Source: Paraperlucidibaca baekdonensis
Lineage (GTDB): Bacteria; Pseudomonadota; Gammaproteobacteria; Pseudomonadales; Moraxellaceae
Length of the DNA: 64,000 nucleotides
Assembly (NCBI RefSeq): GCF_003387535.1
Contig: NZ_QUNR01000002.1
Span: 420,514 to 484,513, forward strand
Reading direction: 5' to 3'
Below the pieces are notes generated by a model that had not been told where the DNA came from, did no database searches, and saw only the letters and a list, made by a program, of their open reading frames with translations. Below, piece by piece: positions 48,646 through 58,415 of the stretch (position 1 is the first letter of the stretch; each line of letters begins with the position of its first letter). The position numbers and the translations under genes are program-made.

Positions 48646-48966
48646 ATGAACAACATTACATTTGTTGAACATGATGGCACAGAGCATGTGGTTGAGATTG
48701 AGGAAGGAAAGTCATTAATGCAGATCGCTATGGACAATGGCGTGCCGGGTATTGATGCCGATTGTGGAGGTGCCTGCGCTTGTGGCACATGCCATGTCAT
48801 TGTTAAGAAAAGTTGGATGGATAGAACTGGGAGTGCATCTGCTGAAGAACTGCAGATGCTAGATATGACACCAGAAAAAGCCGACACATCGCGGCTTTCT
48901 TGTCAGATTAAGATGTCAGACGCTATGGCTGGCATGGTGCTGCATCTTCCTGAGTTCCAAATGTAA
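48646..48966 (+). CDS. 2Fe-2S ferredoxin partner of CYP153 (copy 2)
   Basis: A 106-residue adrenodoxin-type ferredoxin. Cluster cysteines lie in DCGGACACGTCH and SRLSCQIK, with the same spacing as copy 1 and the same LPEFQM terminus. It lies between the binding protein and CYP153 copy 2 on one transcript. It would shuttle electrons from the reductase at 50417 to the P450. Confidence 0.93.
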   Translation: MNNITFVEHDGTEHVVEIEEGKSLMQIAMDNGVPGIDADCGGACACGTCHVIVKKSWMDRTGSASAEELQMLDMTPEKADTSRLSCQIKMSDAMAGMVLHLPEFQM

Positions 48967-49022
48967 GTCGTCGAGTAAGTAGATTTTATGCCTGCTTCGT
49001 ATCTGCGTATTAGGAGATTTAT

Positions 49023-50405
49023 ATGACAAATTTAACTTCAGTAATTGAAGGTGCAGTCGCTGCCGTTCCTATTCATTTGCAAGTAAAGGGCGCGCACTTG
49101 TTTCAGCGTGTGAAGCGGCGCTTTGTCAAAGGGGCGGCATTTCCTGGGTTTGTCGAAGCACCCATTCCGGACGTCTCTACCCTAGCCATTGAAGATATCG
49201 ATGTCAGCAATCCATTTTTGTATCGACAGGGGCGCTGGCTGTCATATTTCAAACGCCTGCGTGATGAAGCGCCAGTACACTTTCAGAAGAAAAGTCCATT
49301 CGGTCCATTTTGGTCTGTAACGCGCTATGAGGACATTGTGTTTGTTGATAAACATCACGACCTGTTCTCCGCTGAGCCCATTATCGTCATTGGCAACACA
49401 CCAGATGGATTGGAGTTGGCTAACTTCATCTCCATGGATCCGCCTAAACATGATTTGCAGCGACAGGCAGTGCAAGGCGTTGTTGCCCCGCAAAACCTGA
49501 AAGAAATGGAAGGTTTAATTCGTACTCGCGCTCAAGAGGTTTTAGATGACCTGCCGATAGGTGTGCCTTTTGATTGGGTTCAGGAGGTCTCTATTGAGCT
49601 CACCGCACGTATGCTCGCAACGCTCTTGGATTTCCCCTACGAGAGACGTCATAAGCTCGTTTACTGGTCAGATATCGTTGCAGCAAGCCCTGAAACGACG
49701 GGTGGTGATGTCGATATAAATGATACTTTCATTGGCGTTGCCGATATGGCCAAGCAATTTTCAGACCTTTGGCATTCAAAGGCGGCGAGAAAGGCTGCCG
49801 GAGAGAAGCCTGGTTTTGACTTGATGAGCTTGCTACTGTCGAACGAGGATACAAAAGACATGATCCGTCGCCCGATGGAGTTTTTGGGCAATCTCGCACT
49901 GCTAATTGTTGGCGGAAATGACACTACGAGGAACTCGATGACCGGTGGCGTGTTGGCACTCAATCGTTTTCCAGATGAGTTTATTAAGCTTAAAGCGAAT
50001 CCAAGCCTGATTCCGAACATGGTCTCGGAGATTATTCGCTGGCAAACCCCACTGGCCTATATGCGTCGAATTGCTAAGCAGGACGTAGAGCTCAATGGAA
50101 AGGTCATTAAAAAGGGCGACAAGGTAGTGATGTGGTATGCCTCTGGCAACCGCGATGAGCGCATGATCGATCAGCCTGATGAATTCATCATTGATAGAAA
50201 AAATGCTCGTAACCATCTGTCCTTTGGCTTTGGTGTGCATCGCTGCATGGGCAACCGTTTGGCCGAAATGCAGATTCGCATCCTTTGGGAAGAACTGTTG
50301 GCGCGCTTCGACGACATCAAGGTGGTGTCAGAGCCTGAGTTAGTGCAATCAAACTTTGTCCGTGGCTACTCGAAGATGATGGTCACACTGACGGCGAAGA
50401 AGTAA
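49023..50405 (+). CDS. cytochrome P450, CYP153-type hydroxylase (copy 2)
   Basis: A 460-residue P450 closely related to copy 1. The I-helix is [10 protein letters not shown] (near residue 297), ExxR is EIIR, and the heme loop [16 protein letters not shown] has Cys408. The family marks [21 protein letters not shown] and [19 protein letters not shown] are those of CYP153. GGAG precedes the ATG. The most obvious difference from copy 1 lies in the N-terminal 60 residues and the BC-loop region (about 110-130), where substrate range is set. Confidence 0.93.
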   Translation: MTNLTSVIEGAVAAVPIHLQVKGAHLFQRVKRRFVKGAAFPGFVEAPIPDVSTLAIEDIDVSNPFLYRQGRWLSYFKRLRDEAPVHFQKKSPFGPFWSVTRYEDIVFVDKHHDLFSAEPIIVIGNTPDGLELANFISMDPPKHDLQRQAVQGVVAPQNLKEMEGLIRTRAQEVLDDLPIGVPFDWVQEVSIELTARMLATLLDFPYERRHKLVYWSDIVAASPETTGGDVDINDTFIGVADMAKQFSDLWHSKAARKAAGEKPGFDLMSLLLSNEDTKDMIRRPMEFLGNLALLIVGGNDTTRNSMTGGVLALNRFPDEFIKLKANPSLIPNMVSEIIRWQTPLAYMRRIAKQDVELNGKVIKKGDKVVMWYASGNRDERMIDQPDEFIIDRKNARNHLSFGFGVHRCMGNRLAEMQIRILWEELLARFDDIKVVSEPELVQSNFVRGYSKMMVTLTAKK

Positions 50406-50416
50406 GGCAGATCATC

Positions 50417-51631
50417 ATGAAGAAAACAGCCCTTGTTATTGGTGCCAGTCATGCTGGTGCGCAAGTAGTCACTAGCCTGCGCCAAGAGGGCTGGGATGGC
50501 GATATCGTGGTGATAGGGGAGGAGCCGCATCTTCCCTATCATCGGCCGCCGCTGTCGAAGACATTTTTGGCGGGCGATAAAACCACTGCTGAGTTGGCGA
50601 TACGCCCTTCAGCTTTCTATGAAAAGAATGACATCCAATTTCGCCAAGGTCGTGTAACGGCGATCGATAGGCAGCGCCAAACCATCACGCTTAGTGATGG
50701 CGCAGAGTTGGCCTATGACAAGTTGGCTTTGTGCATGGGCGCTCGCGTGAGGCGAGTTGAGTTGCCCGGCAGCGAGCTCAAAGGTGTTCATTACCTACGC
50801 AATATTGCCGATGTCGAAGGCATTCAAGCCGAGCTGGCTCAGGCCAAAACTGCCGTGATTATTGGCGGTGGCTATATTGGTTTAGAGACCGCGGCATCGC
50901 TGCGTAAACAAGGCCTGCAGGTGGTTGTTCTAGAGATGGCTGAGCGCATTTTGCAGCGTGTCACCGCGCCTGAGTTGTCGGCATTTTACGCCCGCGTGCA
51001 CGGCGAAGAAGGTGTGCAAATTCAAACCGGCGTGTCGATTACGAGCATACTTGGCGATGGCCGAGTGGAAGGTGTGCTGTGCGGCAACGGAGCTATTTTT
51101 CCTGCCGATATCGTGGTCGTTGGCGTTGGCGTTATCGCCAATGTTGAGCTTGCGGAAGCGGCTGACATTGCCGTGGAAAACGGCATTATTGTCGATGAGT
51201 TTTGCCGCACCAATGATCCATCGATAGTTGCTGCTGGCGACTGCGCCAATCATTTCAGCAAGGTTTATCAGCGCCGCATTCGCCTCGAGTCTGTGCCTAA
51301 TGCCGGTGAGCAAGGCAAGGCCGCCGCCGCATCGATGTGTGGACTGAGCAAGGAATACAAAAGCCTGCCGTGGTTTTGGTCCGATCAATATGATCTGAAG
51401 CTGCAAATTGCCGGTCTTAGTCAAGGCTACGATCAACTAGTTATTCGTGGTGATAAAGAGACTGGCCGAAGCTTTGCCGCATTTTACTTTCAGGCAGGCA
51501 AGCTCATTGCCGCCGACTGCGTGAATAGGCCACAAGAGTTCATGCTCAGTAAGCGAGTGATTGCCGAGGGTCTTACGCTGGATGTCTCGCACCTGGTCGA
51601 TGACGGCGTTGCGGTTAAGGAGTTGCTGTGA
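50417..51631 (+). CDS. ferredoxin reductase (FAD/NAD(P)H, putidaredoxin-reductase type)
   Basis: A 404-residue flavoprotein. The FAD motif GASHAGAQ is near residues 8-15, the NAD motif GGGYIGLE near 151-158, and the second FAD motif SIVAAGDCAN near 270. The N-terminal GxSHAGxQ variant is typical of putidaredoxin and rubredoxin reductases. It lies 11 bp after CYP153 copy 2 and completes a class I P450 electron chain. It is the only such reductase in the window and probably serves both CYP153 modules. Confidence 0.92.
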   Translation: MKKTALVIGASHAGAQVVTSLRQEGWDGDIVVIGEEPHLPYHRPPLSKTFLAGDKTTAELAIRPSAFYEKNDIQFRQGRVTAIDRQRQTITLSDGAELAYDKLALCMGARVRRVELPGSELKGVHYLRNIADVEGIQAELAQAKTAVIIGGGYIGLETAASLRKQGLQVVVLEMAERILQRVTAPELSAFYARVHGEEGVQIQTGVSITSILGDGRVEGVLCGNGAIFPADIVVVGVGVIANVELAEAADIAVENGIIVDEFCRTNDPSIVAAGDCANHFSKVYQRRIRLESVPNAGEQGKAAAASMCGLSKEYKSLPWFWSDQYDLKLQIAGLSQGYDQLVIRGDKETGRSFAAFYFQAGKLIAADCVNRPQEFMLSKRVIAEGLTLDVSHLVDDGVAVKELL

Positions 51632-51640
51632 GGGCACAGG

Positions 51641-51661
51641 CAAGATAGGTGTTTTATCTTG
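51641..51661. terminator. weak hairpin between convergent genes
   Basis: CAAGATA and TATCTTG pair around a seven-base loop just after the reductase stop. A short T stretch lies in the loop rather than after the stem, so terminator function is uncertain. Confidence 0.35.
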
Positions 51662-51679
51662 TTGTGGTCCAAAGCAAGA

Positions 51680-52699
51680 TTAAGTGAGCTTTACGGAGTT
51701 GGTCCTATACTCACTAGGAGTTTTTCCTGTCCAGCGTTTAAATGCTCGACGAAAGCTTGCTAAATCAGAGTAGCCGAGCATGAATGCTATTTCTTTTATG
51801 GTTATCTGCTGATCTAGTAAGTAATCCATGGCTAACTGATGGCGCACATATTCGATGATGTCTCGGTAGGAGGATCCTTCATCAATAAGCCGCCGATGAA
51901 GCGTTCGAGGCGTCAGGTTTAACATCCGTGCAATTACTGCAAGAGAGGGAAGGTTGTTTTGTCTTTCAAGCATTATGCTTCTGACTTGCGCCGAGAGCTT
52001 TTGAGACTTTGCGAGCCGAGTTAGTTCATCTTGGCAACGATGAACGGCTTCAAAAAGTGCCTTGCTGCTAGAGGCACGTACTGCAATATTGAGCAGTTCG
52101 TGTGGAACTTCAAAACCATTCCAGCTTGCTTGATAGGTAACATTGCAGCGAAAAAGTTGCTCGGAGAGTGAAAGATGAGATGGGGTATTAGAGGCAATGG
52201 ATACACCATCCACTTTGCAAAGCCCCATGGTGACGTACTCAAACAAGTTCTTAATGGTTAGTGTGATGGCCTCTATTACGGGCTGTGATGCCTCTTCTAG
52301 ATCACAGTTCTCGATGAGTACGAAGCGAGTATGAGTTTTTGTATGCTCTAGCTTGGCAGTCATTAAAGATGTTCTTAGTGGGAGGTAGCGAGCGATCAAC
52401 TCAAGTGCTTCTTTCGGAGAGACACTTTTTGAGGACACATAGCTCAGTAACCCATGACTACTGATGAGTAGTCGCTCACCAACCAATAAACCAAATGCAG
52501 TGTTATTGGTTACATTGACTGCTTCCAAAATTAACCGCTTGAAGTCAGGCAATGATAATTGCTGAATTTCAAGTTCGCCTGTTGGACCCATCTGCTGTAA
52601 TTGACTAAACCAATCAGGTAGGGGGGAGCCCATGCGCGTGACTTGTTCAGCAATTTGATGAATGTATTGAGAGGCTAGATAGAGCTCATCATCGATCAT
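51680..52699 (-). CDS. AraC-family regulator of the second CYP153 module
   Basis: A 339-residue regulator from MIDDELYLAS, with an arabinose-binding-like N-terminal domain and a C-terminal HTH (ITIKEIAFMLGYSDLASFRR then AFKRWTGKTPSEY). The longer reading from 52747 would run through a pair of 21-bp-spaced TGTCAA repeats (52722 and 52743) that look like its own operator, so the shorter start is preferred. It is convergent with the ferredoxin reductase. Unlike the first AraC, its C-terminus is natural (YRTNSVKLT). Confidence 0.87.
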   Translation of the reverse strand: MIDDELYLASQYIHQIAEQVTRMGSPLPDWFSQLQQMGPTGELEIQQLSLPDFKRLILEAVNVTNNTAFGLLVGERLLISSHGLLSYVSSKSVSPKEALELIARYLPLRTSLMTAKLEHTKTHTRFVLIENCDLEEASQPVIEAITLTIKNLFEYVTMGLCKVDGVSIASNTPSHLSLSEQLFRCNVTYQASWNGFEVPHELLNIAVRASSSKALFEAVHRCQDELTRLAKSQKLSAQVRSIMLERQNNLPSLAVIARMLNLTPRTLHRRLIDEGSSYRDIIEYVRHQLAMDYLLDQQITIKEIAFMLGYSDLASFRRAFKRWTGKTPSEYRTNSVKLT

Positions 52700-52721
52700 G
52701 ATTGTAGCCTTTTCTTTGATT

Positions 52722-52757
52722 GTCAATAAATGAACCATCTTTGTCAACTTCTGCTCT
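52722..52757. promoter_or_regulatory. AraC-type repeats upstream of the second araC
   Basis: TGTCAATAAATGAACC starts at 52722 and TGTCAACTTCTGC starts at 52743, again 21 bp apart. The first repeat matches the 47440 repeat over its first eleven bases. The position suggests autoregulation. Confidence 0.6.
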
Positions 52758-52875
52758 GCACATTGTTGGTGGAATAAATTAGTGTGACATCAGCCGAAAG
52801 TTAATAAACTGGCTTGGCATATATAAAAATAAATGCGCTAGCTAATTATATTAAGTGCTTATAAGGAGCATCATT

Positions 52876-53874
52876 ATGACATGGGCTGAAATTGCAGCGG
52901 ATGTTCAAGGGAGCTTGATCCTAAACGTGTTGCTCATAAAATTTAAACTCCGCTTCTAGATGCTGTCGAAGATATTACTCATGAGGTTATGTCTCATTAT
53001 CGACCCGGGCTCTGAGACTCTATGCCATTAGTGATTCGCAAACGATTGATTTAGCGTGTACAGGCTGAAGCCACGGGCACAGTAGAAGATATGACGAGAG
53101 AGATTCAAGGAAATATTGGTAATATAATTGATCTAAAAGACATGGCGGTGGTTTATTTATCTAGAGATAAAGAGCTTATTAATAGAAAATTTCAAAAAGC
53201 CGGCCGTGGGTAGTTTCAACTTATTCGGTGATCAGGCATTTATTTCGGTTTTGCTGTTGGTTGTGTTCAGGAAGTTGCATGGGCGCTTACTCACTCAGCT
53301 TGGATAATGCCACTATTTGGTGGTTTCGTTGGGAGGTTCTCTGACTGGATGGCTCTTAAAATGATTTTCCGACCCAGAGAAAAGCAGAAATATTTTTTGA
53401 CTCATTAGTTAGCAAGGGTTATTTCTAAAGCGCCGTAAAGAAGTTGCTACAGAGTATGGCGCAATGCTCGCTGATGAAGCTATAGCAGATCACAATATAT
53501 TCTAGGTAGTGCTCAGAGGGCCACTTTCTGACAAGTTATTTAATGTAATTCAAAAGCATGTTCAGGACTTAGTGTACGATCAGGCTGGTTTAGCGCAGCC
53601 ATTGGTGGTTTTAGCGGTTGAAAGCGAAAGCTATCAACAAATGAAGAAAGATATCGCTGGGAAGTTAATTGAGCGATTACCAGCAACATTAACGCATGTC
53701 GAAAAATATGCAGATGATGCAATGGATGTTCGTAATACATTGGTCAGTAAGATGCAGGAAATGACGACAGAGGAGTTTGAAGGCGTGCTACGGCCCGTTT
53801 TTGAGCAGGATGAATGGAAGCTGATCGCTAGCGGCGCGGTTTTAGGATTCTTGGTGGGTGAGCATCAGGTTTAA
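52876..53874 (+). pseudogene. DUF445-family membrane protein, broken
   Basis: From the ATG at 52876 (AAGGAG upstream), several frames read in order as a DUF445 protein: EDMTREIQGNIGNIIDLKDM, then AVVYLSRDKELINRKFQKAG, IMPLFGGFVGRFSDWMALKM, IFRPREK, and the long tail from 53509 (LRGPLSDKLFNVIQKHVQDL). At least four stops and frameshifts interrupt it. The C-terminal 121 codons remain open but have no start of their own that I trust. DUF445 proteins are membrane proteins of unknown role. Confidence 0.8.
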
Positions 53875-53952
53875 ATGATGCTGCGCTAGGAATCGAGAGA
53901 CGTTAATTTTTGAAGAACACTCACATCAATAATAAAACTCAAAGAGCAAGCT

Positions 53953-55572
53953 ATGAGTAAAACAGACCATCTTGATTACGACTACCTAATTATTGGCTCC
54001 GGATTTGGTGGCAGTGTTTCAGCCCTACGTTTAGCCGAGAAAGGCTATCGCGTATGTGTTTTGGAGCAAGGTCGGCGCTGGACACCAGAAAACCTTCCGT
54101 CGACGAATTGGAAGTTTTGGGACTATCTCTGGCAGCCCGTGCTTAGCTTTCGAGGCTTTCTTAGCTTACGTCTTTTTCGACATGTCATGATTTTGCATGG
54201 CAATGCTGTTGGCGGCGGATCTATTACTTATGCTCAGACTCTGTTGGTCCCGCCAACGAGTGTGTGGGCAGAAGGTAGTTGGGCAGGGATTTCAGATTGG
54301 CATGCGGAGATGCCGGCGCATTATGAGCGTGCGAAGGAGATGCTCGGTGTTACGGTCAATAAGCGCCCCGCTGCAGCTGATGCGAAACTCAAAGAAATGG
54401 CAGATGCCATGGGAGTTGGGGGTAGCTTCTACTATACCGATGTAGGCGTCTTCTTTGGCAAAGAAGGTGATGATCCTGGGACGGAGTACCCCGACCCATA
54501 CTTTAAAGGTGATGGCCCTGCGCGTAACTCATGTATAGGTTGCGGTGGTTGCATGGTGGGCTGTCGTTACAATGCTAAAAACACATTGGATAAAAATTAC
54601 CTTTATTTGGCAGAGAAGCGAGGCGTAACTGTTTGCGCTGAAACAAAAGTTATTGATGTGAGGCCTTTGAATGACTGCGCGGATGGTGCTGATGGTTATG
54701 TCGTTTCTACTGTTCCAACATTCTCTCGTTGGAAGCCTAAAGTTCGACATATAACAGCAGGCAAGGTGATTTTCTCAGCATCATCACTGGGTAGTCAGGC
54801 ACTATTATTTTCATTGCGTGACTCTGGGTCATTACCAAATATCTCTGTCAGCCTTGGCAAACGTGTTCGTACAAATGCTGAATCTATTTTGGGTGTCCGC
54901 TATCCCGGCAGCCAAGAAGATATGTCCAAAGGTGTGGCAATCGGCTCTGGAATTTATATAGATCAACATACACATGTTGAAGCTGTTCGTTACGCGGATG
55001 GCTCCAATCTATTGAGCAGCTTGCTAACAACTCTGACGGCAGGGAGACAGGGAGCCAGCCGACCGTTGTACTGGCTCTTGGCGTTTATTCGCCTGCTTTT
55101 AACTCGCCCAATTACCGCAATTCGCTCTGTACTTCCTTATCGCTTCTCGCGTGAAACGGTAATTTTCCTAGTGATGCAGGCTCTGGAAGGTCATCTCGAT
55201 ATGCGGTGGACTCGGCCGTGGTATTGGCCTTTTAAGAAGACATTAAGCACTCATGGCGCGCCCATTCCTACCTTTATCCCTGCGGCAAATGAATTTACAC
55301 GAAAAGCTGCCGCTGCCACGGGTGGAGTAGGCATGAGCTCTCTTAGCGAAATATTTTTTAATGTCCCAATGACGGCTCACTGCATGGGTGGTTGCAACAT
55401 GGCGAGTAGCGCAGAAGACGGTGTTATAGATGCGAAGCACAGGGTGTTTAACTACCGAAATTTGTATGTGATTGATGGGTCAGTAATTGCGGCAAATTTA
55501 GGGGTAAACCCAAGCCTCACCATCACTGCTCTGGCTGAGCGTGCCATGTCCTTTATTCCGGATAAACATTAA
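53953..55572 (+). CDS. ChoD-like GMC oxidoreductase
   Basis: A 539-residue GMC flavoprotein of the mycobacterial ChoD (cholesterol oxidase-like) branch. The FAD motif IIGSGFGGSVSALRLAEKGY is near residues 13-32, NAVGGGSITYAQ near 85, and the cysteine cluster CIGCGGCMVGCRYNAKNTLD is near 195-214. The C-terminal HCMGGCNMASSAEDGVID and VNPSLTITALAERA complete it. Biochemical roles in this branch are uncertain; sterol, alcohol or lipid oxidation is possible. The IS6 left repeat begins 15 bp after the stop. Confidence 0.88.
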   Translation: MSKTDHLDYDYLIIGSGFGGSVSALRLAEKGYRVCVLEQGRRWTPENLPSTNWKFWDYLWQPVLSFRGFLSLRLFRHVMILHGNAVGGGSITYAQTLLVPPTSVWAEGSWAGISDWHAEMPAHYERAKEMLGVTVNKRPAAADAKLKEMADAMGVGGSFYYTDVGVFFGKEGDDPGTEYPDPYFKGDGPARNSCIGCGGCMVGCRYNAKNTLDKNYLYLAEKRGVTVCAETKVIDVRPLNDCADGADGYVVSTVPTFSRWKPKVRHITAGKVIFSASSLGSQALLFSLRDSGSLPNISVSLGKRVRTNAESILGVRYPGSQEDMSKGVAIGSGIYIDQHTHVEAVRYADGSNLLSSLLTTLTAGRQGASRPLYWLLAFIRLLLTRPITAIRSVLPYRFSRETVIFLVMQALEGHLDMRWTRPWYWPFKKTLSTHGAPIPTFIPAANEFTRKAAAATGGVGMSSLSEIFFNVPMTAHCMGGCNMASSAEDGVIDAKHRVFNYRNLYVIDGSVIAANLGVNPSLTITALAERAMSFIPDKH

Positions 55573-55586
55573 GTCAGGAGTAGCAC

Positions 55587-55905
55587 GGTACTGACAAGTT
55601 AACTCGACTGCTGAGATAATTTGCCATGAGTACCTACAAGCGTCATCGATTTCACCCCAGCATCATCAGCTACGCAGTCTGGATCTATTACTGCTTTAAC
55701 CTGAGCTTTCGTGATATCGAAGGCTTGCTGGCAGAGAAGGGTATCTCTGTCAGTTATGAGGCGATCCGATTGTGGTGTGTCAAATTCGGGCCTGCCTATG
55801 CTTGCAGACATAAACAAAAGCATGGCGGGTTCGGTGATACATTATATCTTGATGAGGTATTTATCAGGATAAACGGAAAGCAGCACTACTTGTGGCGAGC
55901 CGTTG
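55587..55905 (+). mobile_element. IS6-family element, 5' part only
   Basis: The left repeat GGTACTGACAAGTTAACT (55587-55604) is intact. It is followed by an in-frame IS6-type transposase start at 55626 (FHPSIISYAVWIYYCFNLSF, then LYLDEVFIRINGKQHYLWRA) that breaks off after about 93 codons. This is the least decayed IS6 copy by reading frame, but the 3' half and right repeat are gone. Confidence 0.9.
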
Positions 55906-55970
55906 TGATACGGACCTATTTCTATAGACACTAATTTAGGCGAAGGCGCTAGTCACACAATGTTGTCTGA

Positions 55971-56921
55971 CTAGACACAGAAGCGGTTATAGAAGCTATC
56001 ATCATTGCTAGATTGTTGCGGGAGCAGCTTAATCAGTTGCTCTAGCGACTGCTTTTGCTGGTGCCCAGCGGATGCCTGATCGGCAAACCGAACAAGCTCT
56101 TCGATCATCGACTGCTCTCTATAGTGCTTGGTAGAGGCAAGGCGGCCTATCAAATGTGATATCACCATACCCTCAATACGCGCATCCGCTATTAACCGAC
56201 TTATGTGTGGTGCCAAGAGGTGAACGGTCTGTATTTCGTGCTGGTACAACGAGGGGTTCATCGGGCGTGGATTCTTCTCGCCGACCGTATCGATTTTGCC
56301 TAAGTCATGTAGCAACGCAGCGACTTGAGTGAGTGCAATAAAGAGCTCCGATTCACCGAGCATTACCGCCCAACTTCCTGCTAGTTGAGCTACCTGCACG
56401 GAGTGCACAAGTAATCCGCCAGGGTACGCACTGTGATAGCTAGCACTGGCTCGGCAGCGAATGAATCGATGGCCAATGGTTGGATCCATCAATATGCCGG
56501 TCAGAAAGGCACGAAGTGGCTCATTGCTTAGCTCGTCAATGAAGTTAATAAGCCAGTCCAAGGCCTCTCTAGCGCGTACAGGAACCAATGGCAAAGGGAG
56601 CAGGGCAGCACCATTGCGCACATGGCTAGCTGAAACGACATACAGCTCGCTGAGCTTCAAAAAATGACACCCATTCAAGTGGGTTACTCGGCCATTTAGC
56701 TCAACTAAATGCTGCTCACTAACATTGATGGTTTCAATGAACTCATAAAGCGATGCTTCAGGCCATACATAGGCTTTAATGGCTCCTGCGCTATCGACAA
56801 GCTTGAGCCGAAAGTAGCTATGCCCATTCTTCGCCAAGCATTGCTCAAGGCCTACTAATCGCCCCTGGATGGAGATCGAGTCACCGACGTGATCGTGAAG
56901 CTGGGAGGTATTAATCAGCAT
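55971..56921 (-). CDS. OB-fold plus HD-domain protein (YhaM-like)
   Basis: A 316-residue protein starting MLINTSQLHD at 56921 after GGAGG. The N-terminal 110 residues read as an OB-fold nucleic-acid-binding domain. The C-terminal half has the HD motif pattern YHSAYPGGLLVHSVQV and ALLHDLGKID (metal-binding His-Asp) with a later conserved His. The domain order is that of YhaM-type 3'-5' exoribonucleases, and similar genes are common in integrative elements. The gene begins three bases after the upstream stop. Confidence 0.78.
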   Translation of the reverse strand: MLINTSQLHDHVGDSISIQGRLVGLEQCLAKNGHSYFRLKLVDSAGAIKAYVWPEASLYEFIETINVSEQHLVELNGRVTHLNGCHFLKLSELYVVSASHVRNGAALLPLPLVPVRAREALDWLINFIDELSNEPLRAFLTGILMDPTIGHRFIRCRASASYHSAYPGGLLVHSVQVAQLAGSWAVMLGESELFIALTQVAALLHDLGKIDTVGEKNPRPMNPSLYQHEIQTVHLLAPHISRLIADARIEGMVISHLIGRLASTKHYREQSMIEELVRFADQASAGHQQKQSLEQLIKLLPQQSSNDDSFYNRFCV

Positions 56922-56923
56922 GA

Positions 56924-57223
56924 TCAAAGTCCTCCATGCTGATGTGAAGGCAGGCGACTGAGCGTGTATTGAAGGCGATCGCACATGATGTTGAAAACAG
57001 CACTGGCCAGTGGCTCATCAACCATGCGCATTTGCTCTTTGATGTATCGAGTCAGTGCTTCTTGGTTGGTGAGTGATTGCTCGTAACCAAGCACAGCAGC
57101 AAGGTCTAGCAATGGGCTCACTGAATAGGTGTTGAGCAGTGCTTGTGCCATTCGAAGCACAATGCGATTACTGCACTCTTTGCGATGTTGCAGACGAACT
57201 GCATCGAGGTTGATCACGTTCAT
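56924..57223 (-). CDS. small hypothetical protein in the integrase operon (99 aa)
   Basis: A 99-residue protein starting MNVINLDAVRLQHRKE at 57223 after AAGGTG, 10 bp downstream of the integrase stop. It is predicted to be helical and carries no motif I recognise. Its position between int and the OB-HD gene, with short spacings on both sides, suggests one operon with xis and int. Confidence 0.65.
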   Translation of the reverse strand: MNVINLDAVRLQHRKECSNRIVLRMAQALLNTYSVSPLLDLAAVLGYEQSLTNQEALTRYIKEQMRMVDEPLASAVFNIMCDRLQYTLSRLPSHQHGGL

Positions 57224-57233
57224 AGTGGGCACC

Positions 57234-58415
57234 TTAGAGATTAGATACGGATGTGGTGATGAGTCGATCCATCGCACTGCCGTCGTTGCGTGTGAGATTA
57301 GGGACGAAGTTGCTGTATACGGAGAACAGCATCTTGGTGTTGCTATGACCGAGCTGATTAGCAATCCATTCTGGTGATTCACCGGAGGCGAGCATCAGCG
57401 TGGCAGCGGTATGGCGTGTGTCGTAAGGCCGACGGTAGGGGATGACTAGGTCTTCTAGCATCGGCTTCCAGATCCGATTGCAGAAGTTCTTATCATCGAC
57501 TGGTAGGCCGTTTCTATTACAGAACACTAAGCCGTCACGCCCGTAATGGCCGGTGATCTTAAATTGTCGTTGTAGAGCTTCACGCACTTTGCTGGACATG
57601 CGGATGTCACGCTGTGATGGGTCGTTTTTGGTGTATTCAAACCCGGACTTTCCGTGTGTCTCACGAACGGCAATGAAGCCCCGGTCAAAGTCGACACACT
57701 TCCAGCGTAGCCCATGGACTTCACCCGTTCGCATGCCGGTAAAGAACTTGATGATCAAGTAGTCTCGGAAGTCCGCTCGTACATCCTCAAGGATGCGACT
57801 CACCTCATCGAGCGTGAATGGTGTGATGTGCCGCTTCTCTTCTTTGAGCTTCTTAATACGCTCGTAAGGGTTTGGAATCTTGTAGCGAGCACAAGCTTCC
57901 TCAATCACCGCTTTGACTAGCGTCATCATGCGGTTGATCGAGCCGGTTTGAAGAGCAATCCCGCCTGGGGTGCGATACCTCACTCGTGAGTTACGAAAAT
58001 CCACGAGGTCATCTCGAGTGATGGCATCAACTGGCAGGCCACCTAGAAAAGGAATGATGTGCTTTTCGAAAAGACTAAAAATCGTATTTCGATAGTTAGC
58101 ACGCCATTCAACCTCATGCTCGGCAAGCCAAGATCTGACCATACGTTCGAATGTTGGAAGCTCTTCTCCAAGGCGGCCCTGATCAGAACGCTTCTGCTCT
58201 AGCAGAATTGTTTTCAGAAACGAACTCGTTGGAAAGTAGGCGGCGTAATCAAAGCGGCCATTACCAATTTCGATTTCGATCTTTCCCATGACAGCTTCTA
58301 ATCGTTTGCGATTAGGAGCTGTGTTTGGCAGAGCAGTCACCTCGCGGCAACGCTTCCCAAGATAGCGGAAATCAAAATACAGCTTGCCGCTTGGCTGCAC
58401 GCGAATGTTACCCAT
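57234..58415 (-). CDS. tyrosine integrase (phage/P4-type with arm-binding domain)
   Basis: A 393-residue integrase. The N-terminal arm-binding domain starts MGNIRVQPSGKLYFDFRYLG (DUF3596 type), and a core-binding domain spans about 90-200. Catalytic residues are Arg in FFTGMRTGEVHGLRW (near 235), DTRHTAATLML (Arg near 334), LGHSNTKMLFSVYSNF (His near 356, Tyr near 366). It lies about 0.8 kb from the tRNA-Val it presumably uses, the normal arrangement for tRNA integration. Its start overlaps the excisionase gene by eight bases. Confidence 0.95.
   Translation of the reverse strand: MGNIRVQPSGKLYFDFRYLGKRCREVTALPNTAPNRKRLEAVMGKIEIEIGNGRFDYAAYFPTSSFLKTILLEQKRSDQGRLGEELPTFERMVRSWLAEHEVEWRANYRNTIFSLFEKHIIPFLGGLPVDAITRDDLVDFRNSRVRYRTPGGIALQTGSINRMMTLVKAVIEEACARYKIPNPYERIKKLKEEKRHITPFTLDEVSRILEDVRADFRDYLIIKFFTGMRTGEVHGLRWKCVDFDRGFIAVRETHGKSGFEYTKNDPSQRDIRMSSKVREALQRQFKITGHYGRDGLVFCNRNGLPVDDKNFCNRIWKPMLEDLVIPYRRPYDTRHTAATLMLASGESPEWIANQLGHSNTKMLFSVYSNFVPNLTRNDGSAMDRLITTSVSNL

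Noticed and set aside
53525-53540. CTGACAAGTTA as another IS6 terminal repeat
   Set aside because: It encodes the expected LSDKLF of the DUF445 relic, so the resemblance is explained by the protein.
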